64,000 bases of DNA, taken from positions 1 through 64,000 of the forward strand of contig JAXGQR010000011.1 in assembly GCA_040766325.1 (NCBI GenBank), read 5' to 3'. How positions within the stretch are numbered: the first letter of the stretch is position 1; each line of letters starts with the position of its first letter. The position numbers and the translations under genes were made by a program. Below are positions 41,454 through 51,706 of the stretch, in pieces. The notes under the pieces are model-generated. The model was not told where the DNA came from and ran no database searches. It saw only the letters and a list, made by a program, of their open reading frames with translations. The DNA is from Dehalobacterium sp040766325. Its GTDB lineage: Bacteria; Bacillota; Dehalobacteriia; Dehalobacteriales; Dehalobacteriaceae.

Positions 41454-43178
41454 CTAAAATTTATTCCGTGGCGTATAATGAGTATGAAGCAGCTGATGAG
41501 ATTTTTCCCCTAAAGGGTTCCCTAAAAACTCCTCATACAAAGTTTTTACAGCAGGATTTTCATGAGACTTTCTGATGGACATTGCCGAGTCTCCTTCATA
41601 GATACCGGCAATTCTCTTTTCTCTGATTTCTCTATTGGTGGGAATGGGCTGTCCGCCGCCGCCAATACAGCCGCCGGGGCAGCACATGATTTCTACAAAG
41701 TGGTAATCTGCTTCTCCTTTTTTAATTTTCTCCATTAAAAACCGAGCATTAGAGATGCCGCTGGCTACGGCAACCTTTACGTTCAAGTCCCCAACCTGAA
41801 TAGAGGCCTCCTTGACTCCGATTAATCCTCGCACCTCTGTAAAATCAAGATTTGCCAAGGTTTCCCCTGTCACGATTTCATAAACGCTACGCAAAGCAGC
41901 TTCCATTACCCCGCCAGTTGCCCCAAAGATTAAACCCGCTCCGGTAGAAATACCGAAAGGATCGTCATATTCCTCATCAGCAAGCTGATCGAAAGATATG
42001 CCCGCCCGTTTAATCAAGCTAGCTAATTCCCTGGTAGTCAAAACATAGTCGACATCCTGATATCCACTGTCTCGCATCTCCGGTCTTTGGGCTTCAAATT
42101 TCTTGGCAACACAAGGCATAATAGAAACACTAACGATATCGGCCGGATTAATCCCCTCTTTCTCCGGATAATAAGTTTTGGCCAAGGCACCAAACATCTG
42201 TTGGGGCGATTTGCACGTAGAAAGATTGTTTAAAAGTTCCGGGTAAAAAGTCTCAATAAAATTGATCCAGCCCGGGCTGCAAGATGTTAATAGCGGTAGC
42301 GTCCCCCCCTCTTTCAAGCGCGTCAAAAACTCTGTGCCCTCTTCCATTATCGTCAAATCTGCGGTAAAGTCTGTATCAAAGACTCTATCAAAACCTAAGT
42401 GTTTTAGAGCTGCGACCAATTTACCTGTACTGACCTTTCCCGGTTCACTGCCGAATTCTTCACTGATAGCCACACGAATGGCTGGAGCCGTCTGCACAAT
42501 GACATGCTTATTAGGGTCACCCAGGGCTTCCCATACTTCGTCAATACTCTCTTTTTCGTGCAGGGCACCGGTAGGACAAACCAAGACACATTGTCCGCAT
42601 TGAATACAAACAGAATCAGCCATTGTATCATGAAAAGCCGGTCCAATAACTGTTTTCATCCCTCTTTCTAGAGGAACGATAGCCTCTACAGTTTGAACCT
42701 TGTTACAAACGCTGACACAACGACGACAAAGAATGCATTTCTCCGGATCACGTACTAGGGCGGGCGTGGAAATATCTTTCTCATACTTACTTGGATGCCT
42801 TTCAAAGCGTATTTCGCGAATGCCTAATTTTTGGGCCACATCCTGTAGCTCACAATTCATATTACGCACACAGGCAGGACAATTATAATTGTGATCTCCT
42901 AAAAGGAGTTCCAAATTTAATCTGCGTGCTCGCTGAACCCGGGGTGTATTGGTATGGACGACCATCCCTTCGGCCACCGGAGTGACACAAGAAGCATTCA
43001 AGGTACGGGCCCCCGCCACTTCCACCAAACAAATCCGGCAGGCTCCGATTTCATTTAGGTCTTTTAAATGACATAGAGTAGGAATGTTGATCCCGATTTG
43101 TCTGGCAGCATCCAAAATTGTTTTTCCTTTTGCGATTTGCACCTCCTGGTTATCTATCTTTAATGTAACCAGTTCCAT
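41454..43178 (-). CDS. hydA: [FeFe] hydrogenase catalytic subunit
   Basis: 574 residues. N-terminal [2Fe-2S] (C36, C47, C50, C64), HC3-type cluster (H96, C100, C103, C109), two [4Fe-4S] clusters (CILCRRCVSVC at 148-158; CIQCGQCVLVC at 191-201), then the H-cluster domain: LLTSCSPGW (C300), MPCVAKKFEAQRPEM (C356) and the C-terminal MCCPGGCIGGGGQP. The L1 motif has Ser where stand-alone clostridial enzymes such as CpI have a second Cys (TSCCPGW). It reduces protons or oxidises H2 in the cytoplasm. With NuoE- and NuoF-like subunits encoded just upstream, it resembles multimeric bifurcating Hyd enzymes. Stop is TAG. Confidence 0.94.
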   Translation of the reverse strand: MELVTLKIDNQEVQIAKGKTILDAARQIGINIPTLCHLKDLNEIGACRICLVEVAGARTLNASCVTPVAEGMVVHTNTPRVQRARRLNLELLLGDHNYNCPACVRNMNCELQDVAQKLGIREIRFERHPSKYEKDISTPALVRDPEKCILCRRCVSVCNKVQTVEAIVPLERGMKTVIGPAFHDTMADSVCIQCGQCVLVCPTGALHEKESIDEVWEALGDPNKHVIVQTAPAIRVAISEEFGSEPGKVSTGKLVAALKHLGFDRVFDTDFTADLTIMEEGTEFLTRLKEGGTLPLLTSCSPGWINFIETFYPELLNNLSTCKSPQQMFGALAKTYYPEKEGINPADIVSVSIMPCVAKKFEAQRPEMRDSGYQDVDYVLTTRELASLIKRAGISFDQLADEEYDDPFGISTGAGLIFGATGGVMEAALRSVYEIVTGETLANLDFTEVRGLIGVKEASIQVGDLNVKVAVASGISNARFLMEKIKKGEADYHFVEIMCCPGGCIGGGGQPIPTNREIREKRIAGIYEGDSAMSIRKSHENPAVKTLYEEFLGNPLGEKSHQLLHTHYTPRNKF

Positions 43179-43209
43179 TTGATCCCCTCCTCGACATTCT
43201 CACTCCGTT

Positions 43210-45936
43210 CTATTTTTTCACATCGCATCTCAAGCAACGGCTGGCTTCTCGTACAGCTTCTTCTTCCGAAAAGCCCAACTCCACTTCATCAAAATTAGAT
43301 AAGCGGTTCTCAAGAAGCAAACTATGCATATGAACTCGTGGTTGTTCTTTTTCCATAATTTCTCCGGATAACTTTCTTTCAAACAGAATATTGGGAATAA
43401 TGTTACCGTCATCACCTAAATAGCGGTCAATATTAGCAGCTGCTTCCTTGCCGCCTTTCACGGCTTCTACCACGGTGCTGGGACCGGTAATACAGTCTCC
43501 TGCAGCAAAAATACCCTCCACAGATGTTAAATATGTTTTTGGAGTTACCCCGATGATTCCAGGTTCCAGAATATCAACTCCGGTGCCATGGAGAAAGTCT
43601 CTGTTTAAGGTCTGACCTACCGCAATTATCACAATATCAGTTGGAATACAAACCTCACTTCCCGGGATTGGCTCTGCTCTTCTTCTGCCGCTTAAGTCAA
43701 AGTTTCCACCCCGCATTTTAATACACATCAAGGCTCTAACCTTTCCGTTGTCTCCTAAGATTTCAGTGGAATTCATCATAGGATGAATCTGAACACCCTC
43801 TACCTCTGCTTCACGTACTTCTTCTACCAAGGCCGGCATATCCTCTTTCTTACGGCGATAAACAATATGGACTTCCCTGGCTCCCAACCTTAAAGCGCAG
43901 CGAGCAGCATCAATAGCCACATTGCCTCCGCCGATCACGGTCACCTTTTTCCCGGTTAAGTCCGGCACAGGACCCAAATTGACATTTTGGAGGAAAGTAA
44001 CACCGGAAATCACCCCATCCAGGTCTTCGCCCGGTTGATTCAACCTTAATTCCAGATGAGCACCCACGGCGATGAAAATAGCTTGATAGCCTTGTTCCTT
44101 TAACTCCTCCAAAGAGATATCTTTTTCCGTGCCTACGCCACAGTTTGTTCTAAACTCTACACCTAAGGCTTTAATAGTGTCAATTTCCGCTTGTAATTTT
44201 GCTTTGGGCAACCTGTATTCGGGAATAACTGTAGCCAGCATTCCACCTAAAATTCCTTTTTCTTCAAAAACAGTAACGGTATACCCTTTTTTAGCTAAAT
44301 AATATGCACAAGTGAGACCGGCCGGTCCGGAACCAACAATAGCTACCTTTATATTTTTCTTCCTTACCGGTACCGATTCTTCCAGCGGACCATGCTCAAA
44401 GGCATAGTCGGAAGCAAATCGTTTCAAATCTCTGATGGCAATAGCCTCATCTAATTTTGAACGATTACATTTCCCCTCACAAGGATGGTTACAAACTCGT
44501 CCGCAAATCAGAGGAAGGGGATTGTCCCTTTTGATAAACTGATAAGCGTCCACAAATCGTTTTTGTCGGATTAAATCTACATAGATGGGAATATCAATTC
44601 CCGCCGGACAGCTATTATGGCAGGAAGAATGAAACATTGTGGCGCATACAGAGGCACGGCAATACTTTTCTTTAATATGCTCTTCGTACTCATGTCTAAA
44701 AAACCGGATGGTGCTCAACACCGGATTAGGCGCACTTTGTCCCAACCCGCATAAAGCCGAATCCTTAATCCCTATTGCTAATTCCTCCAATAGTTCAATG
44801 TCGCCTTCCTGTCCTTCTCCTCTGGTAATACGTTCCAAAATCTCAAGCATGCGTAATGTTCCACTTCGGCAAGCGGTACATTTTCCGCAGGATTCATCCT
44901 TGATAAAATCAAGGAAGTATTTGGCTATATCCACCATACATGTATCTTCGTCCATAATTACTAAACCGCCGGAACCCATAATGGTGCCCAAAGCAGACAA
45001 AGACTCGTAATCAATGGGTACATTTAAATGTTCCGGTGGAATACAGCCTCCCGAAGGACCCCCGGTTTGTGCCGCTTTAAATTTTTTCCCCCCGGGGACA
45101 CCTCCCCCAATATCAAAAATAACATCACCTAAATTGGTACCCATAGGAACCTCTATTAAGCCGTTATTGACAATTTTCCCCGCCAAGGCAAAAACTTTAG
45201 TTCCGGGACTTTTTTCCGAACCGATGCTACGAAACCAAGGCCATCCTTCCCTGATGATCACCGGAATGTTGGCTAGGGTCTCAACATTGTTGATAATGGT
45301 GGGTTTACCCCATAAGCCGGATTGAGCGGGATAAGGCGGTTTCGGATTAGGCTCGCCTCTTTTACCTTCAATTGAAGTAATAAGAGCAGTCTCCTCTCCA
45401 CACACGAAAGCTCCTGCTCCTAAGCGAATCTCCAAGTTAAAGTTAAAACCTGTATTAAAGATATTTTCTCCTAAAAAACCCATGCTTTCTGCTTGCTCAA
45501 TGGCTTTTTTAAGGCGTGCTAAAGCTACAGGATACTCGGCTCGAATATAGATATAGCCCTTTTGGGCACCTATAGCATATCCCGCAATCACCATTCCCTC
45601 AATTACGCTGTGGGGATCGCCTTCCAAAATACTTCGATCCATAAAGGCGCCTGGATCTCCTTCGTCTGCATTACAAATTACGTATTTGGCCGCACCGGGA
45701 GATTTATGTGCTAATTCCCACTTTACACCTGTAGGAAAGCCTCCACCACCCCGACCACGCAGACCGGATTTTTTAATTTCATCAATTACTTGTTCCGGAG
45801 TCATAGATTCCATCATCTTACCTAAGGCATAGTATCCATCCCTGGCAATGTACTCCTTAATCGACTCAGGGTTAATTAGGCCACAATTGGCTAAGGCAAT
45901 TCGTTTTTGTTGGTCTAAAGCACTCAAGAAACCCAC
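43210..45936 (-). CDS. hydB: Hydrogenase NuoF-like subunit fused to a GltD/NfnB-like flavoprotein
   Basis: 908 residues; the GTG start has GGGAGGG six bases upstream. Residues 1-425 are NuoF/HydB: GRGGGGFPTGVKWE, CNADEGDPGAFMDRS, GAGAFVCGEETALI (FMN and NADH) and ESCGKCTACRSGT...CGLGQSAPNP ([4Fe-4S]). From about 440 follows a complete GltD/NfnB-like module: CHNSCPAGIDIPIY and CGRVCNHPCEGKCNRSKLD (two [4Fe-4S]), VAIVGSGPAGLTCAYYLAKKGY (FAD), VTVIGGGNVAIDAARCALRLG (NAD(P)H) and GIFAAGDCITGPSTVVEAVKGGK. The canonical HydB N-terminal thioredoxin-like domain is missing here and is encoded by the separate gene upstream. The fusion suggests an extra FAD for bifurcation or NADP(H) use. Stop is TAG. 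Confidence 0.92.
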   Translation of the reverse strand: MGFLSALDQQKRIALANCGLINPESIKEYIARDGYYALGKMMESMTPEQVIDEIKKSGLRGRGGGGFPTGVKWELAHKSPGAAKYVICNADEGDPGAFMDRSILEGDPHSVIEGMVIAGYAIGAQKGYIYIRAEYPVALARLKKAIEQAESMGFLGENIFNTGFNFNLEIRLGAGAFVCGEETALITSIEGKRGEPNPKPPYPAQSGLWGKPTIINNVETLANIPVIIREGWPWFRSIGSEKSPGTKVFALAGKIVNNGLIEVPMGTNLGDVIFDIGGGVPGGKKFKAAQTGGPSGGCIPPEHLNVPIDYESLSALGTIMGSGGLVIMDEDTCMVDIAKYFLDFIKDESCGKCTACRSGTLRMLEILERITRGEGQEGDIELLEELAIGIKDSALCGLGQSAPNPVLSTIRFFRHEYEEHIKEKYCRASVCATMFHSSCHNSCPAGIDIPIYVDLIRQKRFVDAYQFIKRDNPLPLICGRVCNHPCEGKCNRSKLDEAIAIRDLKRFASDYAFEHGPLEESVPVRKKNIKVAIVGSGPAGLTCAYYLAKKGYTVTVFEEKGILGGMLATVIPEYRLPKAKLQAEIDTIKALGVEFRTNCGVGTEKDISLEELKEQGYQAIFIAVGAHLELRLNQPGEDLDGVISGVTFLQNVNLGPVPDLTGKKVTVIGGGNVAIDAARCALRLGAREVHIVYRRKKEDMPALVEEVREAEVEGVQIHPMMNSTEILGDNGKVRALMCIKMRGGNFDLSGRRRAEPIPGSEVCIPTDIVIIAVGQTLNRDFLHGTGVDILEPGIIGVTPKTYLTSVEGIFAAGDCITGPSTVVEAVKGGKEAAANIDRYLGDDGNIIPNILFERKLSGEIMEKEQPRVHMHSLLLENRLSNFDEVELGFSEEEAVREASRCLRCDVKK

Positions 45937-45973
45937 TAAACTCCCTCCCTTTGTTGGTCATCTTTTTCCAGGA

Positions 45974-46330
45974 TCATTTTATAATCCAATCCTCATTCAG
46001 GAGATCATTCATTATATACTGATCCACAATTTTCCGAGCACGCTCTCCATCAACCAATTTAAAAACCACCGACTCCCGGCCCGGTTTTTTAACTTCCACC
46101 AAAGGCTCCTGAACACAAAGTCCGATGCAACCAGTAATGGACAATTGGACCTTATTTAAAGAACGCTCCGCGATTTCGTGACGCAGGATTTCAGCTGTCT
46201 CTTTGGCACCGGCAGATATTCCACAGGTACCCATGCCTATCACTATTTTGATCTGGTCATCAATATTCATCTGAGCCAGAGTTTCTTTCTTCATTTCTTC
46301 TAACTCTTTCAGTGATGTGATTTTTGACAA
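45974..46330 (-). CDS. Thioredoxin-like [2Fe-2S] ferredoxin subunit of the hydrogenase cluster
   Basis: 118 residues from TTG 46330, eight bases after GGAGG. A short helical N-terminus (KELEEMKKETLAQM) precedes a thioredoxin-like ferredoxin fold with IVIGMGTCGISAGAKETAEIL and SITGCIGLCVQEPLVEV. Only three Cys are present at the usual ligand positions (one in GTCG, two in GCIGLC), which is a known variant of this family but leaves the fourth ligand unidentified. It is equivalent to the N-terminal domain of larger HydB or NuoF proteins, and its position between the NuoE- and NuoF-like genes supports that role. Confidence 0.85.
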   Translation of the reverse strand: MSKITSLKELEEMKKETLAQMNIDDQIKIVIGMGTCGISAGAKETAEILRHEIAERSLNKVQLSITGCIGLCVQEPLVEVKKPGRESVVFKLVDGERARKIVDQYIMNDLLNEDWIIK

Positions 46331-46361
46331 TTTATTCACCTCCACCGCTTGTTCTCAATCT

Positions 46362-46841
46362 TTAGTTATATAATTCTAAAATAGCCAACGCCTTTTCCGG
46401 CTTAAGAGAACCATGAGCATTTCCATCAACCGTCATTACAGGTCCTAACCCGCAAGCTCCCAGACAACGCACCACCTGTAGGGAATATCTACCATCGTCA
46501 GTGGTATCTCCCGCCTCAATACCTAACTCTTTCTCCAGTCGATCTAAAATCTCTGGTGATCCTTTCACATAACAGGCTGTACCTTTACAGACGCAGATCT
46601 CATGTTTGCCCTTCGGCTTAATATTAAAATTGGAATAAAAAGAAATCACGCTATAAACCTCACCCAAGGATACACCAAGGGTTTTAGCAATTTTTACCTG
46701 AATATCTCTGGGCAAATATCCCACCAAATGCTGCACCTGATGCAAAACCTCTATTAAGGCTGATGATTGTCCCCGATAAGGCTCCAATATCTGCTCCACC
46801 TGTTCCATGCTCCATGATTGATCTTGACAACATTCCGACAT
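46362..46841 (-). CDS. hydC: Hydrogenase NuoE-like [2Fe-2S] subunit
   Basis: 159 residues from ATG 46841, preceded by GGGAGG. Helical N-terminus (EQVEQILEPYRGQSSALIEVLHQVQHLVGYLP) and a thioredoxin-like domain with CVCKGTACYVKG and VRCLGACGLGPVMTV, giving the four Cys of the NuoE cluster. It couples NuoF-bound flavin to the catalytic subunit. First gene of the hydrogenase unit; 16-31 bases separate it from the next gene. Confidence 0.93.
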   Translation of the reverse strand: MSECCQDQSWSMEQVEQILEPYRGQSSALIEVLHQVQHLVGYLPRDIQVKIAKTLGVSLGEVYSVISFYSNFNIKPKGKHEICVCKGTACYVKGSPEILDRLEKELGIEAGDTTDDGRYSLQVVRCLGACGLGPVMTVDGNAHGSLKPEKALAILELYN

Positions 46842-47128
46842 ATTATTTCCTCCCTTCAAAAATCTTTATAACGGCAACATTGTCAGTACATATCACCCTC
46901 CTTTTTAACTGATTTACTTTCTTTAGAGCGAATGATTATTTGTATAACTTCATTTATGTATTTATATTCCATGTAAAAATGTAAATTCCTTCTTAAGTCG
47001 AAGGAAATATGCTGTTATTGAAAAATCACCCGGTATGACACCTGGTGATTTTTCTTTAGCATAGATTATTAAATTATCAATTGAACCTTTTAACTAGCTT
47101 TTAAACTCCCATGCATGGCGGAAAAATT
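46842..47128 (-). other. Leader and upstream region of the hydrogenase operon
   Basis: 287 bp without a gene that I can support. On the minus strand a strong ribosome site (AAAAAGGAGGG) precedes ATG-TAC-TGA (46883-46891), a possible two-codon reading frame about 40 bases before hydC. A terminator (47021-47053) ends the upstream transcription unit. I could not pick a clear -35/-10 pair; the region is AT-rich. Confidence 0.4.
47021..47053 (-). terminator. Terminator downstream of the small gene at 47129
   Basis: AAAAATCACC (47021-47030) pairs with GGTGATTTTT (47044-47053). On the minus strand it ends in a T run and lies about 75 bases past that gene. Confidence 0.75.
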
Positions 47129-47470
47129 TTATACGGATTGATGTAAGGCAGCTTCCGCTTCATCAATTTCATGGGCGGTCATACCTTCTTTTAATAAGCG
47201 ATGTTTAATGGCTCCTGCCCAAAAGCCGCTTTTTTCCATTATTTTCTTGAATTTCTTCGCTTCCGGTGTTTTACGCCGACTCCTTTCCTGGCTGTTAGCC
47301 TCAAGAATTAAACAAATAAAACGTCCTTTCAATAAGGATTCCCGGTCAAGATCTCCATAATTTTTATTCAGGTATTCCATGAAATCGGTGTAATAAGCAG
47401 CGAATTCTTCGTAAGAAATTTCTGAATCCATTTTTAGATATTCCTGCATTTTGGCAAAATATTGTTCCAT
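47129..47470 (-). CDS. Hypothetical protein, 113 residues
   Basis: I do not recognise a family. Start is ATG 47470 with GAGGAG upstream, giving MEQYFAKMQEYLKMDSEISYEEFAAYY. Strongly charged and helical throughout, no Cys, no membrane segment. The middle has FICLILEANSQERSRRKTPEAKKFKKIMEKSGFWAGAIKHRLLKEGM. It sits alone between the hydrogenase and formate dehydrogenase operons, on their strand. A terminator lies on each side, so it may be a separate unit. A chaperone or small regulator for one of the complexes would be a guess. Confidence 0.65.
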   Translation of the reverse strand: MEQYFAKMQEYLKMDSEISYEEFAAYYTDFMEYLNKNYGDLDRESLLKGRFICLILEANSQERSRRKTPEAKKFKKIMEKSGFWAGAIKHRLLKEGMTAHEIDEAEAALHQSV

Positions 47471-47572
47471 CGATATACACTCCTCTTCATAATCTCCTAT
47501 ATAAAATAACACACTTACCTGAAGCTTTTCAATGAAAAAGGCTATTTATCTTGTTTTAAGGACAATCTAAGT

Positions 47573-47606
47573 AAAAATAGCTCCTGTTCACTAAAACAGG
47601 AGCTAT
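47573..47606 (-). terminator. Terminator of the formate dehydrogenase operon
   Basis: ATAGCTCCTGTT (47577-47588) pairs perfectly with AACAGGAGCTAT (47595-47606). On the minus strand it is followed by TTTTT. Confidence 0.88.
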
Positions 47607-47632
47607 CTCATTTAAGGCTACTTAATCAAGCT

Positions 47633-50600
47633 TTAAGCTTTTGCTATTTTGATAGCTGCCACTTTGAATTCCGGTGTCTTACTAATTGGATCCAAGTGGT
47701 TGCTGGTGAGGTAATTAGCAGCACCGTCAGCATAGTGGAAGGTCATGAACAATACATCCTCTTCCACAATATCCGTGGCTCGCACCTTGGTTTTGATCTC
47801 TCCCCGACGGGAGGTGACAATTACATCATCCCCATGGGCTAAACCATGTTTGGCGGCGGTAGCCGGGTTCATTTCAATATAAGACTCGCCGCGAATATTG
47901 TTGATGCCGTCAGTTTTGCCGGTCATATTGGCATCATTGTAATGATAGAGATGTCTCCCTGTAACCAAGGTGTATGGGTACTCTTCATCCGGCAACTCCG
48001 CACTTTCAATATGGGGCGAAGGTTGGAATAAACCCTTGCCTCTGGTGAATGAGCCTTGATGCAAACACATGGTACCTTCATGGTCATCCCCGGTGCACGG
48101 CCATTGGATGCCTTTCTTATCAAGGCGATAATAATGCATCCCGGCGTAACTGGGAGTCAGGGAAGCAATTTCTTCCATAATTTCTGACGCATCGTTATAT
48201 TTTTTCTCATAACCCATACGATTCATCAATTCCATGATAATCTGCCAGTCCGGCTTTGCCTCTCCTGGCGCTTCCACAGCCTTACGTACCCTTTGGACTC
48301 TCCGTTCCGTATTGGTAAATGTACCGTCTTTTTCAGCAAAGGATGCTGCCGGCAGAACCAAGTCGGCCAGCTGAGCTGTTTCTGTCAGGAAAATATCCTG
48401 AACCACAAGAAACTCTAAATTGCTCAGGGCTCTGGTCACATGATGAATATCAGGATCAGTCTTCACGTTATTTTCACCGACGATATACATAAACTTAATA
48501 TCGCCCTTTTCTGCCATGGGGAACATTTCTGTTACGGTGTGGCCGGGTTTTTCAGATAATTTCACGCCCCAACCGGCCTCAAATTTGGCCTGCACCTCAG
48601 GATTGTTTACTTTCTGGTAGCCGGGATAATCTCCCGGTAATGCTCCCATGTCACATGCTCCCTGAACATTGTTTTGTCCACGCAGAGGATTTACCCCGCC
48701 GGACTCAATACCGATGTTTCCGCAGAGCATGGCCAAATTGGACACACTCATCACATTTCTTGTGCCGGAAACATGCTCCGTAATACCCAGACAGTAAAAG
48801 ATTGCTGCCTTTTCGGCTTGAGCGTACATTCTGGCGGCTTTGACAATATCTTCTGCTTCAATACCGCATATCTCTGCTGCCACTTCCGGCGGATATTCCT
48901 GCACCAATTTTACCAGTTCTTCATATCCTTCCGTTCTGGCTGCGATATATTCCTTATCTTGCAGTCCCTCTTTGATAATCACATGCATCATCCCATTTAA
49001 GAGGGCAATATTGGTGCCTGGTTTGATCTGCAGGAAGATTTCTGAATCCTGTACCAAATCAATCCTGCGGGGATCGGCCACAATAATTTTGGCCCCACGC
49101 AGTTTGGCCTGACGAATCCTGGCTCCAATCACCGGATGGGCTTCTGTCGTGTTGGATCCAATAATGAAAATCACATCTGTATTTAATACCTCGGCAATGC
49201 TGTTGGTCATTGCGCCGCTGCCTAATGTAGTGGCAAGACCTGCCACAGTAGGAGCGTGTCAGACACGGGCACAATTATCCACATTGTTGGTCCCAATCAT
49301 CGTCCGCATAAACTTCTGCATCATATAATTATCTTCATTGGTAGTGCGAGAAGATGACAGACCGCCGAAGGCCTCCGGACCATATTTTTCTTTTATTTCA
49401 GTAATTTTATCAACCATGATTTGATAAGCTTCATCCCAAGAGATTTCCTCAAACTGACCGTCTTTCTTTAGTAAAGGCTTGGTCAGACGATCCGGATGCT
49501 GAATAAAATTATAGGCAAACCGGCCTTTGACGCAGAGTAACCCGTCGTTAGAAGGCCCCTTAACCGGCTCTACCCCGATGATCTTGTTATTACTTACCAA
49601 AAAGTTGAATTGACATCCTACACCGCAATAGGAGCAGGTAGTCTGAACCTTTTTGGTGGGATTAAAGAGAAAATGGTTGTTGTCCTTGGGTAGCAATGCG
49701 CCCACCGGACAAACATTGACACAGTTCCCACAAGAAACACAGATGCTTTTATCCAAAGTCTGCTCTAAGGGTGCGGTGACATGGATTTCAGAACTTCTTT
49801 GACTAAAGCCGATAGCGTTAGTGCATTGCAATTCAGAGCACATTTTTACGCATTTGCGGCACATAATACATTTATTATGGTCACTGACATACATTTCATT
49901 GGTATAGTCAATAGGTGTCGGTTTCTTGTCTGTGTGGTAGAGGCGGCCGTCCACTTGATATTCGTTCGAGTAATCCAGTAGTTTACATTCAAATACCTTT
50001 TCACAACCGCATTCCAAACAACGTAATGCTTCTTTCTTGGCATCTTCTTCTGTGTAGCCAAAAACAAATTCTTCGAAATTAGTCTTTCTTTCTTCGGGAG
50101 ACAAATGCTTCATTTGAGGTCGATATTTTTTCTCCCGGTCGGCAAAATCTTCAGCTGTCAGATCGTCTCTTTTCACCCAGAAAGGTTTTTGGTAAGAGAT
50201 TTCTTCTCCGTTTAAGTACCGGGTCATAAAAGGTACCGCTTTGGAGGCATCCCCGATAGCTTGAATAGCAATGCCCGGTCCCTCGTTGGTAGCATCTCCC
50301 CCTGCAAAAACACCGGGTAAATTAGTGGTAAAGGTGTTCTTATCAGCCTGAATCGTATTCCACTCGGTTAATTCCAAGCCGTCCAAACCAGTGGGTACCA
50401 CTTTCTGTCCAATGGCTGCGATCACATTATCCACATCAATAATTTCTTCAGCTCCGGGAATCGGTACCGGCTTTCTGCGACCGCTGGCATCCGGTTCCCC
50501 CAGTTCCATTTTTTGTAATCTGATCTGCTTTACTTTGCCGTCTTCACCCAAAATTTCGATCGGGGCGACCAGATATTTAAAAATCACGCCTTCTTCTTCC

Positions 50601-51706
50601 GCTTCAATGATTTCGATTTCTGCTGCAGGCATTTCAGACCTGGTGCGTCGATACAGGAGATATACTTCTTCGGCGCCCATGCGCACTGCAGTACGGCAAG
50701 CATCCATAGCTGTATTGCCACCGCCAACGACAGCAACCTTTTTACCTAGCTGAATCGGTTTTTCAGTAGCTACACTTTCCAAGAACTCAATCCCGCCGAT
50801 TACGCCATCCAGCTTTTCTCCCGCACAGCGCATACCGGAGCTTGTCCAAGCACCGATAGCTACATATACGGCATCATAGTCTTTTCTCAAATCTGCAAAC
50901 TGAACATCTTTTCCGATGCGAGAATTACATCTGATCTCTACACCCATTCTTTCGATGACTGATATTTCCTGATCCAAGACTTTTTTAGGCAGACGGTATT
51001 CTGGAATACCGTATCTTAGCATTCCTCCAGCTTTAGGCATCGCTTCATATACCACAACCTGATGACCATCTTTAGCTAGAAAAAAGGCTGCCGTGAGCCC
51101 ACCAGGGCCTCCACCAATGACCGCCACCTTTTTGCCGGTAGCCGGTTTCATTTCAGGCAAAAAAATCTCTTCCGATTTTAGATCAATGTCTGCCACAAAC
51201 TGCTTTAACCTGGCAATGGAGATCGGCTCTTCCACCAATTGTCTGCGGCAGGCATCTTCACAAGGATGAGGACATACCCGTCCAATACTAGCTGGGAAAG
51301 GGTTGACATCTTTATTTAGCTCCAATGCTTCCCGATAGTTTCCTTTTGCAATCAGTCTAACGTATCTTTGACATTCGGTATTGGCGGGACACGCATGGTA
51401 ACATGGCGGTTTGCAATCCCCAATGTGGTCGGCCAGCATTAATTCCAGCAGATCTTTTCTGGCAGATACTACGGCGTCCGAGTGACTGTAGACAACCATA
51501 TCCTCAGTGACCGGGGTGGAACAAGAAGGAACTAAATTTCTCGCTCCCACCACCTCAACTACACAAATACGGCAGGAAGTGATATCCGAACATCCTTCCA
51601 GATAACATAAATGGGGAATATCTACCCCGTTCATTTGGGCTGCCTGCAAAATCGTCATTCCCGGCTCAGCTGTAACTCTTTTATCATTCAGTACAAAATT
51701 TATCAT
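47633..51706 (-). CDS. fdhA: Selenocysteine formate dehydrogenase catalytic subunit fused to a GltD-like flavoprotein
   Basis: 1357 residues when the TGA at 49259-49261 is read as selenocysteine (residue 816, context CARV-(TGA)-HAPTVAGLA, the known Sec site of formate dehydrogenases). In order: [2Fe-2S] domain (about 1-80, CYLEGCSDITSCRICVVEV); GltD-type Fe-S region (about 95-185, CYHACPANTECQRY, CPHPCEDACRRQ); FAD/NAD(P) domains (about 190-530, VAVIGGGPGGLTAAFFLAKDG, VAVVGGGNTAMDACRTAVRMG, GVFAGGDATNEGPG); two [4Fe-4S] ferredoxin clusters (CIMCRKCVKMC, CVSCGNCVNVC); then the molybdopterin enzyme with its own cluster (CSYCGVGCQF) and cofactor domain. It interconverts formate and CO2. Its ATG overlaps the fdhB stop. 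Mo or W use cannot be told from sequence. Confidence 0.93.
49220..49261 (-). promoter_or_regulatory. Bacterial SECIS element directing selenocysteine insertion in fdhA
   Basis: Directly after the TGA (49259-49261), GTGGCA (49246-49241) and TGCCAC (49235-49230) form a perfect six-bp stem around the apical loop GGTCT. That loop is the same as in the SelB-binding SECIS of E. coli fdhF. A lower helix, CCTA with TAGG, is possible. The stem starts 12 bases past the TGA, as expected. Confidence 0.85.

Noticed and set aside
46823..46890. Short frame GTG-ATA-TGT... across the hydrogenase leader as a leader-peptide gene
   Set aside because: Its GTG overlaps the ribosome site, so initiation there is implausible.
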